From Pseudanabaena sp. SR411 (GTDB lineage: Bacteria > Cyanobacteriota > Cyanobacteriia > Pseudanabaenales > Pseudanabaenaceae), in contig NZ_NDHW01000045.1 of the NCBI RefSeq assembly GCF_002251945.1, positions 29,832-93,831 on the forward strand: 64,000 nucleotides of DNA, read 5' to 3'. Position numbers and translations under genes: made by a program. Shown here one piece after another: positions 1-8,575 of this stretch (within the stretch, counting starts at the first letter, position 1; every line of letters begins with the position of its first letter). The notes beneath the pieces were generated by a model, which saw only the letters and a program-made list of their open reading frames with translations, did not search any database and had not been told where the DNA came from.

Positions 1-346
1 AATCGAGATCACCCACAAAGGAAATGCGTACTCCTTCGCGGCACATTTCCTCCAATTCACGACGCAACATCCGCTCAAATAGAACCATCAAGAAGTCAAC
101 TTCTTGAGCGGGTCGGCTCCAATTTTCCGTAGAAAAGGCATAGACCGTCAGAGCCGCAATTCCCCAATCTTTGCAGCATCGTAATAAATCCTTCAAGGCA
201 TCCACACCCTGACGATGTCCCGCAATTCTGGGCATTCCCTTTTGCTTTGCCCAACGTCCGTTACCGTCCATAATTACGGCTACGTGTTTGGGTAAGCGTT
301 GGTGATCGAGGTCTGGTGGCAAAGTTTGCAATAGCTTAGCAGTCAT
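1..346 (-). CDS. uppS: Isoprenyl transferase (undecaprenyl diphosphate synthase), 3' end outside window
   Basis: The N-terminal 115 or so codons of a cis-prenyltransferase that condenses isopentenyl diphosphate onto farnesyl diphosphate to make the C55 lipid carrier for peptidoglycan and other envelope polymers. The translation starts [11 protein letters not shown] and reaches the family signature MDGNGRWAK with the catalytic Asp, followed by the basic G-H-R motif and, further on, [13 protein letters not shown], all diagnostic of UppS. The start ATG lies at 346 and overlaps the stop of cdaA by four bases (ATGA), so the two genes are translationally coupled. The C-terminal half lies beyond base 1. 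Membrane-associated cytoplasmic enzyme; identification is secure. Confidence 0.93.
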   Translation of the reverse strand, partial: MTAKLLQTLPPDLDHQRLPKHVAVIMDGNGRWAKQKGMPRIAGHRQGVDALKDLLRCCKDWGIAALTVYAFSTENWSRPAQEVDFLMVLFERMLRRELEEMCREGVRISFVGDLD

Positions 347-1230
347 TTCTTTTCTGACGATTTTCGACTTACCATATTTTTGAAATTCAATCTTGACCAG
401 AGCCAGTTAAATTCTGGCACTGTTCTTCCTAAGGTCGTTGGACGATTATTACCTAGTTTAGTTTCTAATATTTCTCGTAGACGACTACTGGAGATGGGGC
501 GATCTAAGATGCCATTCTCCGCGATCGCAATCGATCCTGTTTCTTCTGAAACAACGATACAAAAACAATTTCTAACGCGATCGGTAATGCCCATCGCCGC
601 ACGGTGTCTTGTGCCAATTTCGCGCGAGGCGGCTCGTTCAGAAATTGGCAAAATCACACCTGCCGCCAGAATGCGATCTTCTCGAATCAGGATCGCTCCA
701 TCATGCAAAAGCGTTGAAGTTTGAAAAATTGTATGCAATAACTCTTTTGATAATAAAGCGTTAAGTCTCACCCCTGGCACTGAAAAATCACGATCATCAA
801 TTGGTTCACCCGTCTCAATAATCATCAATGCACCAGTACGATTTTGCGATAGTTCAATCACTGCATCATTAATTTCTTCAACTACTGAGTCAGTCTCCAC
901 AGGTGTGCGTCGATTCGCTGTGGGTTGAATTAACGATAGTAAATCGCCTCGTCCCAGACGTTCTAGAAATCGCCGTAGCTCTGGTTGCAAAATTACCGCC
1001 ATCGCCACGGCTGCACCAATCAATAATTTGTCGAGAACAAAATTAAGCAATCGCATACCAAGACGATCGCTTAATACACTCGCGATTAGTAAAAAGATGA
1101 TCCCCCTCACCATCAATAGGGTGCGGCGATCATTGCTGAGGGACAGCATGAAATAGATCAATCCCAATACCGCAAGGATATCGAGTGCCCTCATAATGAA
1201 TGCAATTGAGTTGATATTAAACCACTGCAT
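343..1230 (-). CDS. cdaA: Diadenylate cyclase CdaA (c-di-AMP synthase)
   Basis: Membrane-bound enzyme that joins two ATP into the second messenger c-di-AMP. The 295-residue protein has three hydrophobic segments in its first 85 residues, a short linker, then a DAC (DisA_N) domain. Both catalytic motifs are visible: DGAILI (about residue 176) and GTRHRAAMG (about residue 206), so the enzyme should be active. It lies upstream of, and overlaps, uppS, an arrangement that would tie c-di-AMP production to envelope synthesis; in Firmicutes cdaA instead sits with cdaR and glmM. c-di-AMP controls potassium and osmotic balance in many bacteria, and a KtrAB system is encoded in this window. The start ATG at 1230 is followed at once by a TM segment, as the family requires. 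Confidence 0.93.
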   Translation of the reverse strand: MQWFNINSIAFIMRALDILAVLGLIYFMLSLSNDRRTLLMVRGIIFLLIASVLSDRLGMRLLNFVLDKLLIGAAVAMAVILQPELRRFLERLGRGDLLSLIQPTANRRTPVETDSVVEEINDAVIELSQNRTGALMIIETGEPIDDRDFSVPGVRLNALLSKELLHTIFQTSTLLHDGAILIREDRILAAGVILPISERAASREIGTRHRAAMGITDRVRNCFCIVVSEETGSIAIAENGILDRPISSSRLREILETKLGNNRPTTLGRTVPEFNWLWSRLNFKNMVSRKSSEKK

Positions 1231-1274
1231 TCATCATCCTCTCATTCACAACTCAACTCCAACTACTTCCGTAA

Positions 1275-1538
1275 TACCAAAACATAAAACGCATATCCGT
1301 TTTATGTTTTTAAAACCCTGACTAGATTTAGTTTTTAATTCACAAAAGTGTTGTCACACTTTTGTGAATTGGTACATTACCAAAACATAAAACAGCGTAG
1401 CCGTTTTATGTTTTTAAAACCCCTAATGGGTTTGTTTTTTATACCAAGTTAAGAAATGGCATACCATTTCTTAACTTGAAAACCCTGACTGAGTTTGGTT
1501 TTTAATTCACAAAGTCGTCACACTTTTGTGAATTGGTA
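1275..1538 (+). repeat. Cluster of three TACCAA-family palindromic elements
   Basis: Three elements stand in a row: a 100 bp copy at 1275-1374, a shortened copy at about 1378-1440, and a 97 bp copy at 1442-1538. A full unit starts TACCAA, makes a first hairpin, crosses a spacer with AAAACCC and GGTTTT motifs, makes a second hairpin of the type TTCACAAAAGTG, and ends TTGGTA. The third copy runs 21 bases into the lysA reading frame and supplies its stop codon. Related copies lie at 26347, 29542, 51924 and 54241. Confidence 0.85.
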
Positions 1539-2957
1539 TAATCTCTCTGGCAGACAATCTTGACGTAATAGATCCTCACGAGTTTCTCGTTTGATGATCA
1601 AACTGGATTCTCCAGTTCCCACAACCACTGCCGCAGGCTTTGGCAAACGATTGTAATTGGAAGCCATGCTGTAATTGTATGCGCCTGTACCAAATACAAC
1701 GAGAATATCGCCAGCCTTAGTCTCAGGCAATTGAATATCTTTAATTAAAATATCACCTGATTCGCAATGCTTACCTGCGATCGTTACAGTTTGCGACAAG
1801 GATGCACTCATGTGATTTGCCACCACAGCCCGATATTTTGATTGATAGGTAATCGGACGAGGATTGTCTGACATCCCACCATCTACAGTAATGTAGGTTC
1901 GAATATCAGGAACCGTTTTGCTACCACCAATTGTATAGGCTGTTACACAGGTTGAGCCAACTAGCGATCGCCCTGGTTCACAGAGTAGTTTGGGTAGCGC
2001 TAATCCTGCGGTAACAAAAGCATCGGTTACACCCGCACTGACAGTTTTGATCCAGTCTTCGATGCTAGGAGGATCATCAGACTCTACATAGCGAATCCCT
2101 AGCCCACCACCAATATTTAGCTCAGAAAATTTCAAACCATACTGATCGCCAGCGAGTTTAAACCACTGCACCATCACGCCGCCAATATCTTGATGGGGCT
2201 GCAACTCAAAAATTTGCGAACCAATATGGGCGTGGATACCGATGCAGTTGAGGCTAGACTGAGCAACAAAAGCAAATACCGCTTCTATTTCATTGGGATC
2301 AAAGCCAAATTTACTGTCAATATGTCCTGTCTGAATATATTCATGGGTATGGCATTCAATTCCAGGGGTTAACCGCAACATTATGCGTGGTGCATTAAAG
2401 CTCACTTCAAGGGATTTCTCTTGAGCGAGATGAGCCAAAGTTTTTAGCTCATGCCAGTTATCTACGACAATGGTGCAGCCTGACTCTAAGGCATAGCTCA
2501 GTTCATCGGCAGATTTATTATTGCCATGAAAATAAATCAAACTCGGCGAAACCCCAGCCCGTAAAGCGGTCAAGATTTCACCTGCCGAGACAACATCAAT
2601 CCCTAGCCCTTCAGAACTAACGATCGCACAAACCGCTAGGCAACTCCAAGCCTTAGAAGCATATAAAACTTGGGACTGTCCCTGATAATGCTTGGTAAAA
2701 GCATCTCGATATTGCCGACAGGCGGTTCTAAGACTGACTTCATCTAAAATATAAAGTGGTGAGCCATATTGGTTCACTAAGTCCACTACATCACAACCAC
2801 CTATTTCCAGATGATCGTTAGAATTAACTATGGCAGTTAAGGGCAGAAGCTGTTGATTAGGAGACAAACTATCTAAGCTTGAAGTCGTATTTTGCAGTGA
2901 ATTAGACTGAATTGTGGAGATGGTCTCTTGTCTGAGACTGGGTAAAACGGTAGTCAT
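1518..2957 (-). CDS. lysA: Diaminopimelate decarboxylase
   Basis: PLP enzyme that decarboxylates meso-diaminopimelate to L-lysine, the last step of lysine synthesis. The 479-residue protein has the alanine-racemase-like TIM barrel in the middle (PLP lysine in VLYASKAWSC; HAHIGSQIF; ELNIGGGLGI) and a C-terminal beta domain with CEPGRSLVG, the Cys-bearing stretch HCESGDIL and GTGAYNYSMASNYN. The first 45 residues or so form a Gln/Ser-rich extension typical of cyanobacterial LysA. The last five codons (QFTKV) and the stop lie inside a palindromic repeat element, so the native C-terminus appears to have been replaced. Monocistronic; its promoter must lie in the region 2958-3160, which also holds a repeat. 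Confidence 0.95.
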   Translation of the reverse strand: MTTVLPSLRQETISTIQSNSLQNTTSSLDSLSPNQQLLPLTAIVNSNDHLEIGGCDVVDLVNQYGSPLYILDEVSLRTACRQYRDAFTKHYQGQSQVLYASKAWSCLAVCAIVSSEGLGIDVVSAGEILTALRAGVSPSLIYFHGNNKSADELSYALESGCTIVVDNWHELKTLAHLAQEKSLEVSFNAPRIMLRLTPGIECHTHEYIQTGHIDSKFGFDPNEIEAVFAFVAQSSLNCIGIHAHIGSQIFELQPHQDIGGVMVQWFKLAGDQYGLKFSELNIGGGLGIRYVESDDPPSIEDWIKTVSAGVTDAFVTAGLALPKLLCEPGRSLVGSTCVTAYTIGGSKTVPDIRTYITVDGGMSDNPRPITYQSKYRAVVANHMSASLSQTVTIAGKHCESGDILIKDIQLPETKAGDILVVFGTGAYNYSMASNYNRLPKPAAVVVGTGESSLIIKRETREDLLRQDCLPERLYQFTKV

Positions 2958-3062
2958 GAAATACCAATAACAATAAATTTGAGCAAAGTTTTCCTAATCT
3001 ATTATAAAAAATAGCGGCAATTTTATTTGGAAACCAGCAATAAAGCTAGCAATTTTAGTTCC

Positions 3063-3138
3063 TAAGTACTTATCCAAAATAAATTCCTAAAGCTGTAAAG
3101 TTTCGCCCCTGCGGGGCGAAACTTTACAGCTTTAGGTT
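3063..3138 (+). repeat. TAAGTASNT-family element, right end lost
   Basis: Left end TAAGTACTTATCC followed by a strong hairpin whose arms read AAAGCTGTAAAGTTTCGCCC and complement, loop CTGC. The usual right end of the family (AGCTACTTA or similar) is absent. It sits between the lysA start and the 3' end of the CCB1 gene and could also act as the terminator of the latter. Confidence 0.7.
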
Positions 3139-3167
3139 TGTGATGATTCACCAACAAAAACACACTT

Positions 3168-3689
3168 TTAAATGTCTATTTTTTCTAGGTTGAGCGATCG
3201 CTGTAACTCTTCGATCTCATCTTTATGGGCGCGGACTTTAAGCTTCGTCTCAGGCAAAAGTTGCAAACTAACTTGACGTTCGCGAGGAGTACCACGCCAA
3301 TAAAACACACCCGCGATCGGCGAAAAGATCATCAGCCATAACCAAAGATTTTCCAGATCAGGGATTAAAATGCCTAACACTACACCCAGACAAATTAAGC
3401 CAACTGCCGCGAGTATTGTCATAAATATTGCCAAAAAAAGACTTGGCTTGACTTGACCTGATAGGGTTGCGACATCTCGCGCAGGATCAATCTCGATTAC
3501 TTTGTAAGCTCTCTGCTGAAAATGATCGCGCACTTGCTTCAATAGGTGATCGTCCGTAATTTCTTCGACAGTGAATAGTGCATCAGTTGTGCGATCGCGG
3601 ATTGAGCCGCGCAAAAAAGAAATTAATCCAAAAAACAACAGGATTGTTAAGAACAGAGTAGAGTATATTGTCGGAATAGTTGCAGGCAT
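3168..3689 (-). CDS. Cofactor assembly of complex C subunit, CCB1-like (DUF3529)
   Basis: A 173-residue thylakoid membrane protein with three predicted hydrophobic segments: residues 8-25, then a close pair near 80-102 and 111-130. The phrase FLRGSIRDRT after the first segment and FSPIAGVFYWR after the third fit my memory of the cyanobacterial and chloroplast CCB1 family, which takes part in attaching haem c(i) to cytochrome b6 of the b6f complex. No cysteines suitable for thiol chemistry are visible, as expected for this family. The assignment rests on pattern memory and not on a search. It stands alone between repeats; the neighbouring lysA is co-oriented but separated by about 200 bp. Confidence 0.65.
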   Translation of the reverse strand: MPATIPTIYSTLFLTILLFFGLISFLRGSIRDRTTDALFTVEEITDDHLLKQVRDHFQQRAYKVIEIDPARDVATLSGQVKPSLFLAIFMTILAAVGLICLGVVLGILIPDLENLWLWLMIFSPIAGVFYWRGTPRERQVSLQLLPETKLKVRAHKDEIEELQRSLNLEKIDI

Positions 3690-3760
3690 TCGGGCTGAGA
3701 TGTGATGGGTTTTGGTTACAGTCTAATCAATCACTTATATTATAAGTAAGTAGACATACT

Positions 3761-3863
3761 TACAGTGCTTTGCGCTCAACCCCAAACCAAGGGATTTTTT
3801 GAAAGTGTCGCTAAGCAACACTTTCAAAAAATCCCTTGGTTCAGTTGGTCGGGAATTGCAGTA
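3761..3863 (+). repeat. TACAGNRCTTT-family palindromic element
   Basis: Left end TACAGTGCTTTGCGCTCAA, right end ATTGCAGTA, and between them an almost perfect 25 bp stem around AACCAAGGGATTTTTTGAAAG with a short loop. Sister copies lie at 19280, 32378 and 37473, and a lone left end lies at 13259. Confidence 0.85.
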
Positions 3864-3982
3864 AATTTAAACCCCAAACAACTATGTTGCGATCATGGCG
3901 GACGTAATAGGTTTTTCTAAAGAGAATTACTGATACTCAAATTTTAAATTTGATCTATCATCCTGATTTTGATATAAAGATT

Positions 3983-4013
3983 AACGATTAAACGATTAAG
4001 GGTTTAACGATTA
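3983..4013 (+). promoter_or_regulatory. Three direct copies of AACGATTA in the leader of the tyrosine kinase gene
   Basis: AACGATTA occurs at 3983-3990, 3991-3998 and 4006-4013, ending 22 bases before the ATG at 4036. Two copies abut and the third is offset by seven bases. Such spacing could serve a regulator, or the repeat could be simple slippage; no known operator was recognised. Confidence 0.4.
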
Positions 4014-4035
4014 AGCTACTTAGGTAAAAACAACG

Positions 4036-6240
4036 ATGACTGAATATCCTAAAGCTACCTATGTAGGCAAGTATGTCGATGATTCGTTTAAGCTTGCCAA
4101 ATTTTTCAGAGTACTCCGCAAGCGTTGGATCGTCATCGTCGCTGTCTCGGTCAGCGTATTCGCTGGAAACACTTACTACACATTTACCAGAACTCCACAA
4201 TATCGCTCAAGTGCTTCGCTTCTGGTTAACTCGACGATCGCCGTATCAGATATTCAACTTCCAGGTTTATCCACTAGCTCTCTGGTTAATCTTGGTACAG
4301 AAGTTGCCATCCTAAAGAGCCGACCTCTAATTGAAATTGCTGTTTCTAAAATGCAGCAATCTCCGTCAGCACTCTCCTTTAAAGACCTTGACCCGTTGAC
4401 GATCATGAACGGATTAGATATCCGACCCGAAAAAGATACGATGGTTCTGCGTCTTACCTATACAGATAGCGATCCGAAGCGAGCGCGAGAAGTTTTAACT
4501 GCATTAACCCAAACTTACGTTGAATATAGCTTAAAAGATCGCCGTACTAAGTCCAGTACTGCGATTAAGTTTATTCAAGATAAACTGCCACAGGTTAAGC
4601 AACAACTTGATAAGTCGGCTCTAGCAGTTACCCAATTTCGTAAGACCTACAATATTGTCGATCCTGATACCTACGCTGCTTCCGTTTATAAAATGCGTGA
4701 GGCTTTAGAAAATCAAGCGCAAGATTTACAAATTAAAATGGCTCAAGTCCAACAGCAGTACGAAGCGCTTAGCCGTCAAGTTGGTAAATCTCCAGAAGCT
4801 GCGATCGGTAGTGCAATTTTACAACAAGATACTCCTTACCAATCCTTAGTCAAACAATTTCAAGAAGTTGAAACTAACTACTTTTTAGAGCGCACTCGAT
4901 TTCGTGAAGATCATCCTACTGTGATCGCACTTAAAGATCGTCGTGATGAACTCTATCGGTTGCTGGAGACTCGTGCTCAATCAGTAGTTGGGGTTAGAGG
5001 CAGTACGACAAATATTACTAATGAGCCGAATAGTGCAATTCAGCAAAACCTAGCTTCCCAATTATTCGATGCTCAAACTACCCTTGCAGTGAGCCAAGCT
5101 CAACTAGAAAGCATTCGCAATGCCCAGTCTGAGGTTGCTACAGCTTTTTCTAAGATTCCCCAGATACAGCAAAGGTATGTGGAAATTCAAAGACAACTTG
5201 CACTTGATACTTCAACCTACAATAAGCTGAGTGAAAAACTAGAAGAATTAAGAATTTCTGAGGCTCAAGAAATTTCATCATGGAAAATTTTGGAGCCACC
5301 CCTTACTCCCATTAAACCATCTTCTCCAGATATCGAGAGGAGTTTAATAACTGGAGCAATTTCTGGAATAGCATTAGGAATCTTATTTGCTCTGTTACTC
5401 AATCGCTTAGATCAGCGCATTCGTGAGGTGGAAGAAGTCAGAGAACTGATTGATATTCCTTTGCTTGCTTCAATTCCAATGACAGAAGTATCCTCTTTAA
5501 GCGCAGCGACTAATCAAGGTATATTGCCCTCTAGTAGTTATTATGCTTTTAAAGAAGCGCTAGGTTCTCTTGCCTTAAATTTGCGCTACCTAGGTACAGA
5601 TAACATGATGAAAGTGATTGCTTTCACCTCGTCTGTGCCTTCGGAGGGTAAGAGTACATTGACTTATAATCTTGCCACGATTCTATCGGCGCTAGGATAT
5701 AGAGTTCTCTTAGTCGATGCCGATATGCGAAAGCCGTCCATTCACAAGTTAGCTGGACTAAGTAATAAAGTGGGTTTGTCTACGGCTTTAGCTACACCTA
5801 GTCCTTGGCAAGATTTGATTCAGGCTGGAGATGAACAAGATAATTTGCATATTCTGACTTCAGGTTCTCTTCCTCCCAATCCGATGTTATTGCTAGAGTC
5901 GAATAAGATGGCAGCACTCTTACAGGAATGGCGACAAGAGTATGACTATGTATTAGTTGATACGCCACCTGTAATCGGCATAACCGACGCTCAGTGTTTA
6001 ACTTCTAAAGTCGATACATTTATTTTGGTAGCTGCGATTAATCGTTCAACTAGAAGTGGAATTTCCCGTGCATTAGAGATTTTATCAACAGCAAGAGCTA
6101 ATGTTTCTGGTTTGTTGATTAATATGATTGGCTCCTCTGATAGTGAATATCACTATGGTTACTATAATCGCTACTATCTGAATGCCTCAGAAGCTGAAGA
6201 AGAGGAATCTGATGCGGAAGTAGAAGTCATCGAAAATTAA
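4036..6240 (+). CDS. Wzc-like polysaccharide biosynthesis tyrosine autokinase
   Basis: A 734-residue inner-membrane protein that combines a Wzz chain-length domain with a BY-kinase domain and controls export and length of surface polysaccharide. TM1 is near residues 32-52, the periplasmic region is rich in coiled coil (about 170-430), and TM2 is near 437-457. The kinase follows: Walker A SVPSEGKST, Walker A' VLLVDADMRKP and Walker B YVLVDTPP. The C-terminus has the tyrosine cluster expected for autophosphorylation (YHYGYYNRYY) and then an acidic tail. No other polysaccharide gene is adjacent, so it is an orphan copy. Three AACGATTA repeats precede its start. It converges with the CobO gene through a strong hairpin at 6249-6283. 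Confidence 0.93.
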   Translation: MTEYPKATYVGKYVDDSFKLAKFFRVLRKRWIVIVAVSVSVFAGNTYYTFTRTPQYRSSASLLVNSTIAVSDIQLPGLSTSSLVNLGTEVAILKSRPLIEIAVSKMQQSPSALSFKDLDPLTIMNGLDIRPEKDTMVLRLTYTDSDPKRAREVLTALTQTYVEYSLKDRRTKSSTAIKFIQDKLPQVKQQLDKSALAVTQFRKTYNIVDPDTYAASVYKMREALENQAQDLQIKMAQVQQQYEALSRQVGKSPEAAIGSAILQQDTPYQSLVKQFQEVETNYFLERTRFREDHPTVIALKDRRDELYRLLETRAQSVVGVRGSTTNITNEPNSAIQQNLASQLFDAQTTLAVSQAQLESIRNAQSEVATAFSKIPQIQQRYVEIQRQLALDTSTYNKLSEKLEELRISEAQEISSWKILEPPLTPIKPSSPDIERSLITGAISGIALGILFALLLNRLDQRIREVEEVRELIDIPLLASIPMTEVSSLSAATNQGILPSSSYYAFKEALGSLALNLRYLGTDNMMKVIAFTSSVPSEGKSTLTYNLATILSALGYRVLLVDADMRKPSIHKLAGLSNKVGLSTALATPSPWQDLIQAGDEQDNLHILTSGSLPPNPMLLLESNKMAALLQEWRQEYDYVLVDTPPVIGITDAQCLTSKVDTFILVAAINRSTRSGISRALEILSTARANVSGLLINMIGSSDSEYHYGYYNRYYLNASEAEEEESDAEVEVIEN

Positions 6241-6248
6241 ACCCAAAA

Positions 6249-6283
6249 AGAATAGCTGCGGCGCAAAGCGCCGCAGCCATTCT
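6249..6283. terminator. Hairpin between convergent genes, probable bidirectional terminator
   Basis: Stem GCTGCGGCGC / GCGCCGCAGC with loop AAA, extended outside by AGAAT / ATTCT. It fills the 44 bp between the stops of the kinase gene and the CobO gene. The core GCGGCGCAAAGCGCCGC is the same as in several repeat elements of this window. Confidence 0.7.
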
Positions 6284-6284
6284 C

Positions 6285-7418
6285 TTAAAAATCTACACCA
6301 CGTTTGAGGTCTACGCCTTTTTCGGCATAGTGCTTGTGACAGACCATTTCTGAATGAACGGATGCAAGGTCAAAATAGGCAGGTTGATTGAGGCAACGCC
6401 CAGTGATGATTACTTCGGTATCGCGAGACTTCTTGAGTAAGGCTTGGCAGATCGGCTCGACAGGAAGCAAATCCAGATCGACAGTAGGATTTAGTTCGTC
6501 CAGAATGATCGTTTTATAAAGTCCTGAGGCGATCGCTGCTTGAGCAATTTCCCAACCACGTTGAGCTTCAATGCAGTCCATTTCCTGCTGTTGACCACGC
6601 CAGACGATCGCATCACGTCCACAGCGCTGATGATCAATCACATGGGGATAGCCACGTTTGAGAGCGGCGATCGCTGCATCTTCGGTATAGCCAGCACCGC
6701 CCTTGAGCCATTGCATGATCAAAACACGATGAGATAAATCGCGGCTAATTCCTGTCCCGATCGCCTTAAGCGATCTTCCCAAAGCCGAAGTGCTTTTACC
6801 TTTACCCGCACCTGTATAAATCTCAATCCCCGTCACACCATATTTCTCGGCATGAGCTTCATCGTGCGATCGCATTTCCGAGTGCAGGTCAGCAATATCG
6901 ATCAGTGATTGCGGTGCGCCGCGACCTGTGCAGATTACTTCTAAGTGGGGGAGCTTATTTTTTAAATCTTTGACCACGCGATCGACAGGAATTAGTCCTA
7001 AATCGAGAACAGGATTAATTTCATCTAAGACCACTACGGAATAAAGGCCTGAAGCCATTGCGCCTTTAGCGATCGCCCAACCACGTTCAGCTTCTTGGCG
7101 ATCGAAGGGCGTGACATGCTCAGCATCAAAAAATTCAGCCCGACCAGTTCGCACATGGTCGATCAAGTGGGGAAATCCTTGTTGTAAAGCTGAGATCGCC
7201 GCATCTTCAGCATATTCACGTTCAGCCCCCTTGAGAAATCGCAATAACAAAATTCTTGTGCCAAAGGGCGATGTGTCGGACATTCCTAGTCCTAGAGATC
7301 GCAGCACCACACCTAATGCTGCTTGTGATTTGCCTTTGCCTGTTCCGTCATAAACATGGATTTGTCCGATCTCACGTTCGGGACGCACCTGTGCGGTCAT
7401 AATGCCAATTGCTGCCAT
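6285..7418 (-). CDS. Tandem-domain cob(I)alamin adenosyltransferase (CobO/BtuR type)
   Basis: The protein has two consecutive CobO-like P-loop domains in 377 residues. Domain 1 (about 15-195) shows IHVYDGTGKGKSQAALG and VVVLDEINPVLDLGLIPV; domain 2 (about 197-370) repeats the plan with IEIYTGAGKGKSTSALG and TIILDELNPTVDLDLLPV. CobO attaches the adenosyl group of ATP to cob(I)yrinate diamide or cobalamin. Single-domain CobO proteins are about 200 residues, so this is an internal duplication or fusion. Both P-loops look intact. cobB and cobS lie elsewhere in the window, consistent with scattered cobalamin genes in cyanobacteria. Whether both domains catalyse is not deducible from the sequence. 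Confidence 0.85.
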   Translation of the reverse strand: MAAIGIMTAQVRPEREIGQIHVYDGTGKGKSQAALGVVLRSLGLGMSDTSPFGTRILLLRFLKGAEREYAEDAAISALQQGFPHLIDHVRTGRAEFFDAEHVTPFDRQEAERGWAIAKGAMASGLYSVVVLDEINPVLDLGLIPVDRVVKDLKNKLPHLEVICTGRGAPQSLIDIADLHSEMRSHDEAHAEKYGVTGIEIYTGAGKGKSTSALGRSLKAIGTGISRDLSHRVLIMQWLKGGAGYTEDAAIAALKRGYPHVIDHQRCGRDAIVWRGQQQEMDCIEAQRGWEIAQAAIASGLYKTIILDELNPTVDLDLLPVEPICQALLKKSRDTEVIITGRCLNQPAYFDLASVHSEMVCHKHYAEKGVDLKRGVDF

Positions 7419-7562
7419 GTTTTTATCTAAGCTTTTTCATTTCTCATTCATTGTGATTATATCGAAAACCCAAAACTTAAAGACGACGCTTCCAAGGAGG
7501 CTATCACCTCAACCTAATTTCGGTTTTATCTTAATTACTCAATTACTCTTCCATACGTCGAT

Positions 7563-8536
7563 ATTAGACCTCCTGCAAATTAAATGTGGGCAGTCACATG
7601 CTTCAATTCATAGTTGTACAAAGCCGCAATTAAATTACACCATAAACCATAACTACGACGGCGATTGCGGTATCGTTCAGCCAGAATTTTGAAGATTTTA
7701 AAACGACGATTGATATGTTCAATGCAAATACGTTCTCGTGCGAGTTGACGGTTTGAGGCTTTTTGGTCTGGAGTTAGCGAGTCCCCTTTTGGTTTCTTAA
7801 CGGGTAAACGACTATTAGCATGTAGCTTTTGGAGCCCTTGATACCCTTTATCTTGCAAACTTTAGTTTCAGGATGGAGGTGTACGTCAGAAGCTTGGAAG
7901 AGCTTAAAATCATGCTGACTGCCCTTGCCAAAAAACAAGCAGATTACCTCTTTAGTCTGCTGATTGACGATTACTTGACATTTGAGTGTATGTCGCTTTT
8001 TCTTGCCAGAATAAAACTGCTTTTGACCTTGTTGAGGACGCTCTATAGGCGTTTCTGTCACATCAATGATCGTCACATCTGGACGACCAAACCCTCTCAC
8101 TAAATTGCTTCTTTCCTGGTATGCGGAAGCACCCTGAGCGCATCCATTCCTCTTCTACCCAATGCACTATGCGGCAAACGGTTGATTCACTCACCTCCCA
8201 ACTATTGCCAATGTGGAAATAGGTTCGATATTCTCGCCAGTATTCCAAAGCCACTAGAACTCGATCCGATAATCCTAACTTCGTTTTTACTCCACGTTTG
8301 GCGCTCCAGCCCCAAAATGGTCGTAGGGCTTCGACCATTTTTTCAAAGGTGGTACGTTTTACCCCAAAATGTCGTTTGAAGTCTTTGGGTGATAATGATT
8401 TGGCTATTGTGGTATCAACCATTAGCGTAATTATAAGTTTGTAGAATTGGGGCTTGATTTTGACACTTTTGGCTGCCTCTGAAAATCAAAAATTCACTTC
8501 TAACCGACTCTCAGCCTAATTTGCAAGAGGTCTAAT
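7563..8536 (-). mobile_element. IS5-family insertion sequence, 974 bp, inactivated
   Basis: Imperfect terminal inverted repeats of 20 bp bound the element: ATTAGACCTCCTGCAAATTA at 7563-7582 and the complement of ATTAGACCTCTTGCAAATTA at 8517-8536, 19 of 20 matching. It encodes one DDE transposase in three frames. The length and the ORF layout (HTH_Tnp_4 plus DDE_Tnp_4 style) fit the IS5 family, IS427/IS1031-like groups. A target duplication could not be defined with confidence. Confidence 0.85.
7580..8422 (-). pseudogene. IS5-family transposase, two frameshifts
   Basis: Three overlapping open frames (8422-8063, 8100-7774, 7858-7580) read as one transposase. The N-terminal part has FGVKRTTFEKMVEAL and an HTH (SWEVSESTVCRIVHW); the second has the first catalytic Asp in TIIDVTETPIERP and SGKKKRHTLK; the third has QDKGYQGL and the catalytic Glu region ERICIEHINRRFK. 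The first junction needs one base less (AAGCAATTTAGTG reads as KQ then LV only if one T is skipped); the second needs one T more (AAAGTTTGCAAG). Both changes lie in T runs. The first might be programmed, as in IS427-type elements, but the second is best read as damage. Confidence 0.8.
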
Positions 8537-8575
8537 GCAGCCATTCAAAGAAAGTATCTTAGGCAAATAAAATAT

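Noticed and set aside
7402..7692. Plus-strand frame of 96 codons across the CobO start and IS end
   Set aside because: It crosses the IS boundary at 7563 and has no protein-like character.
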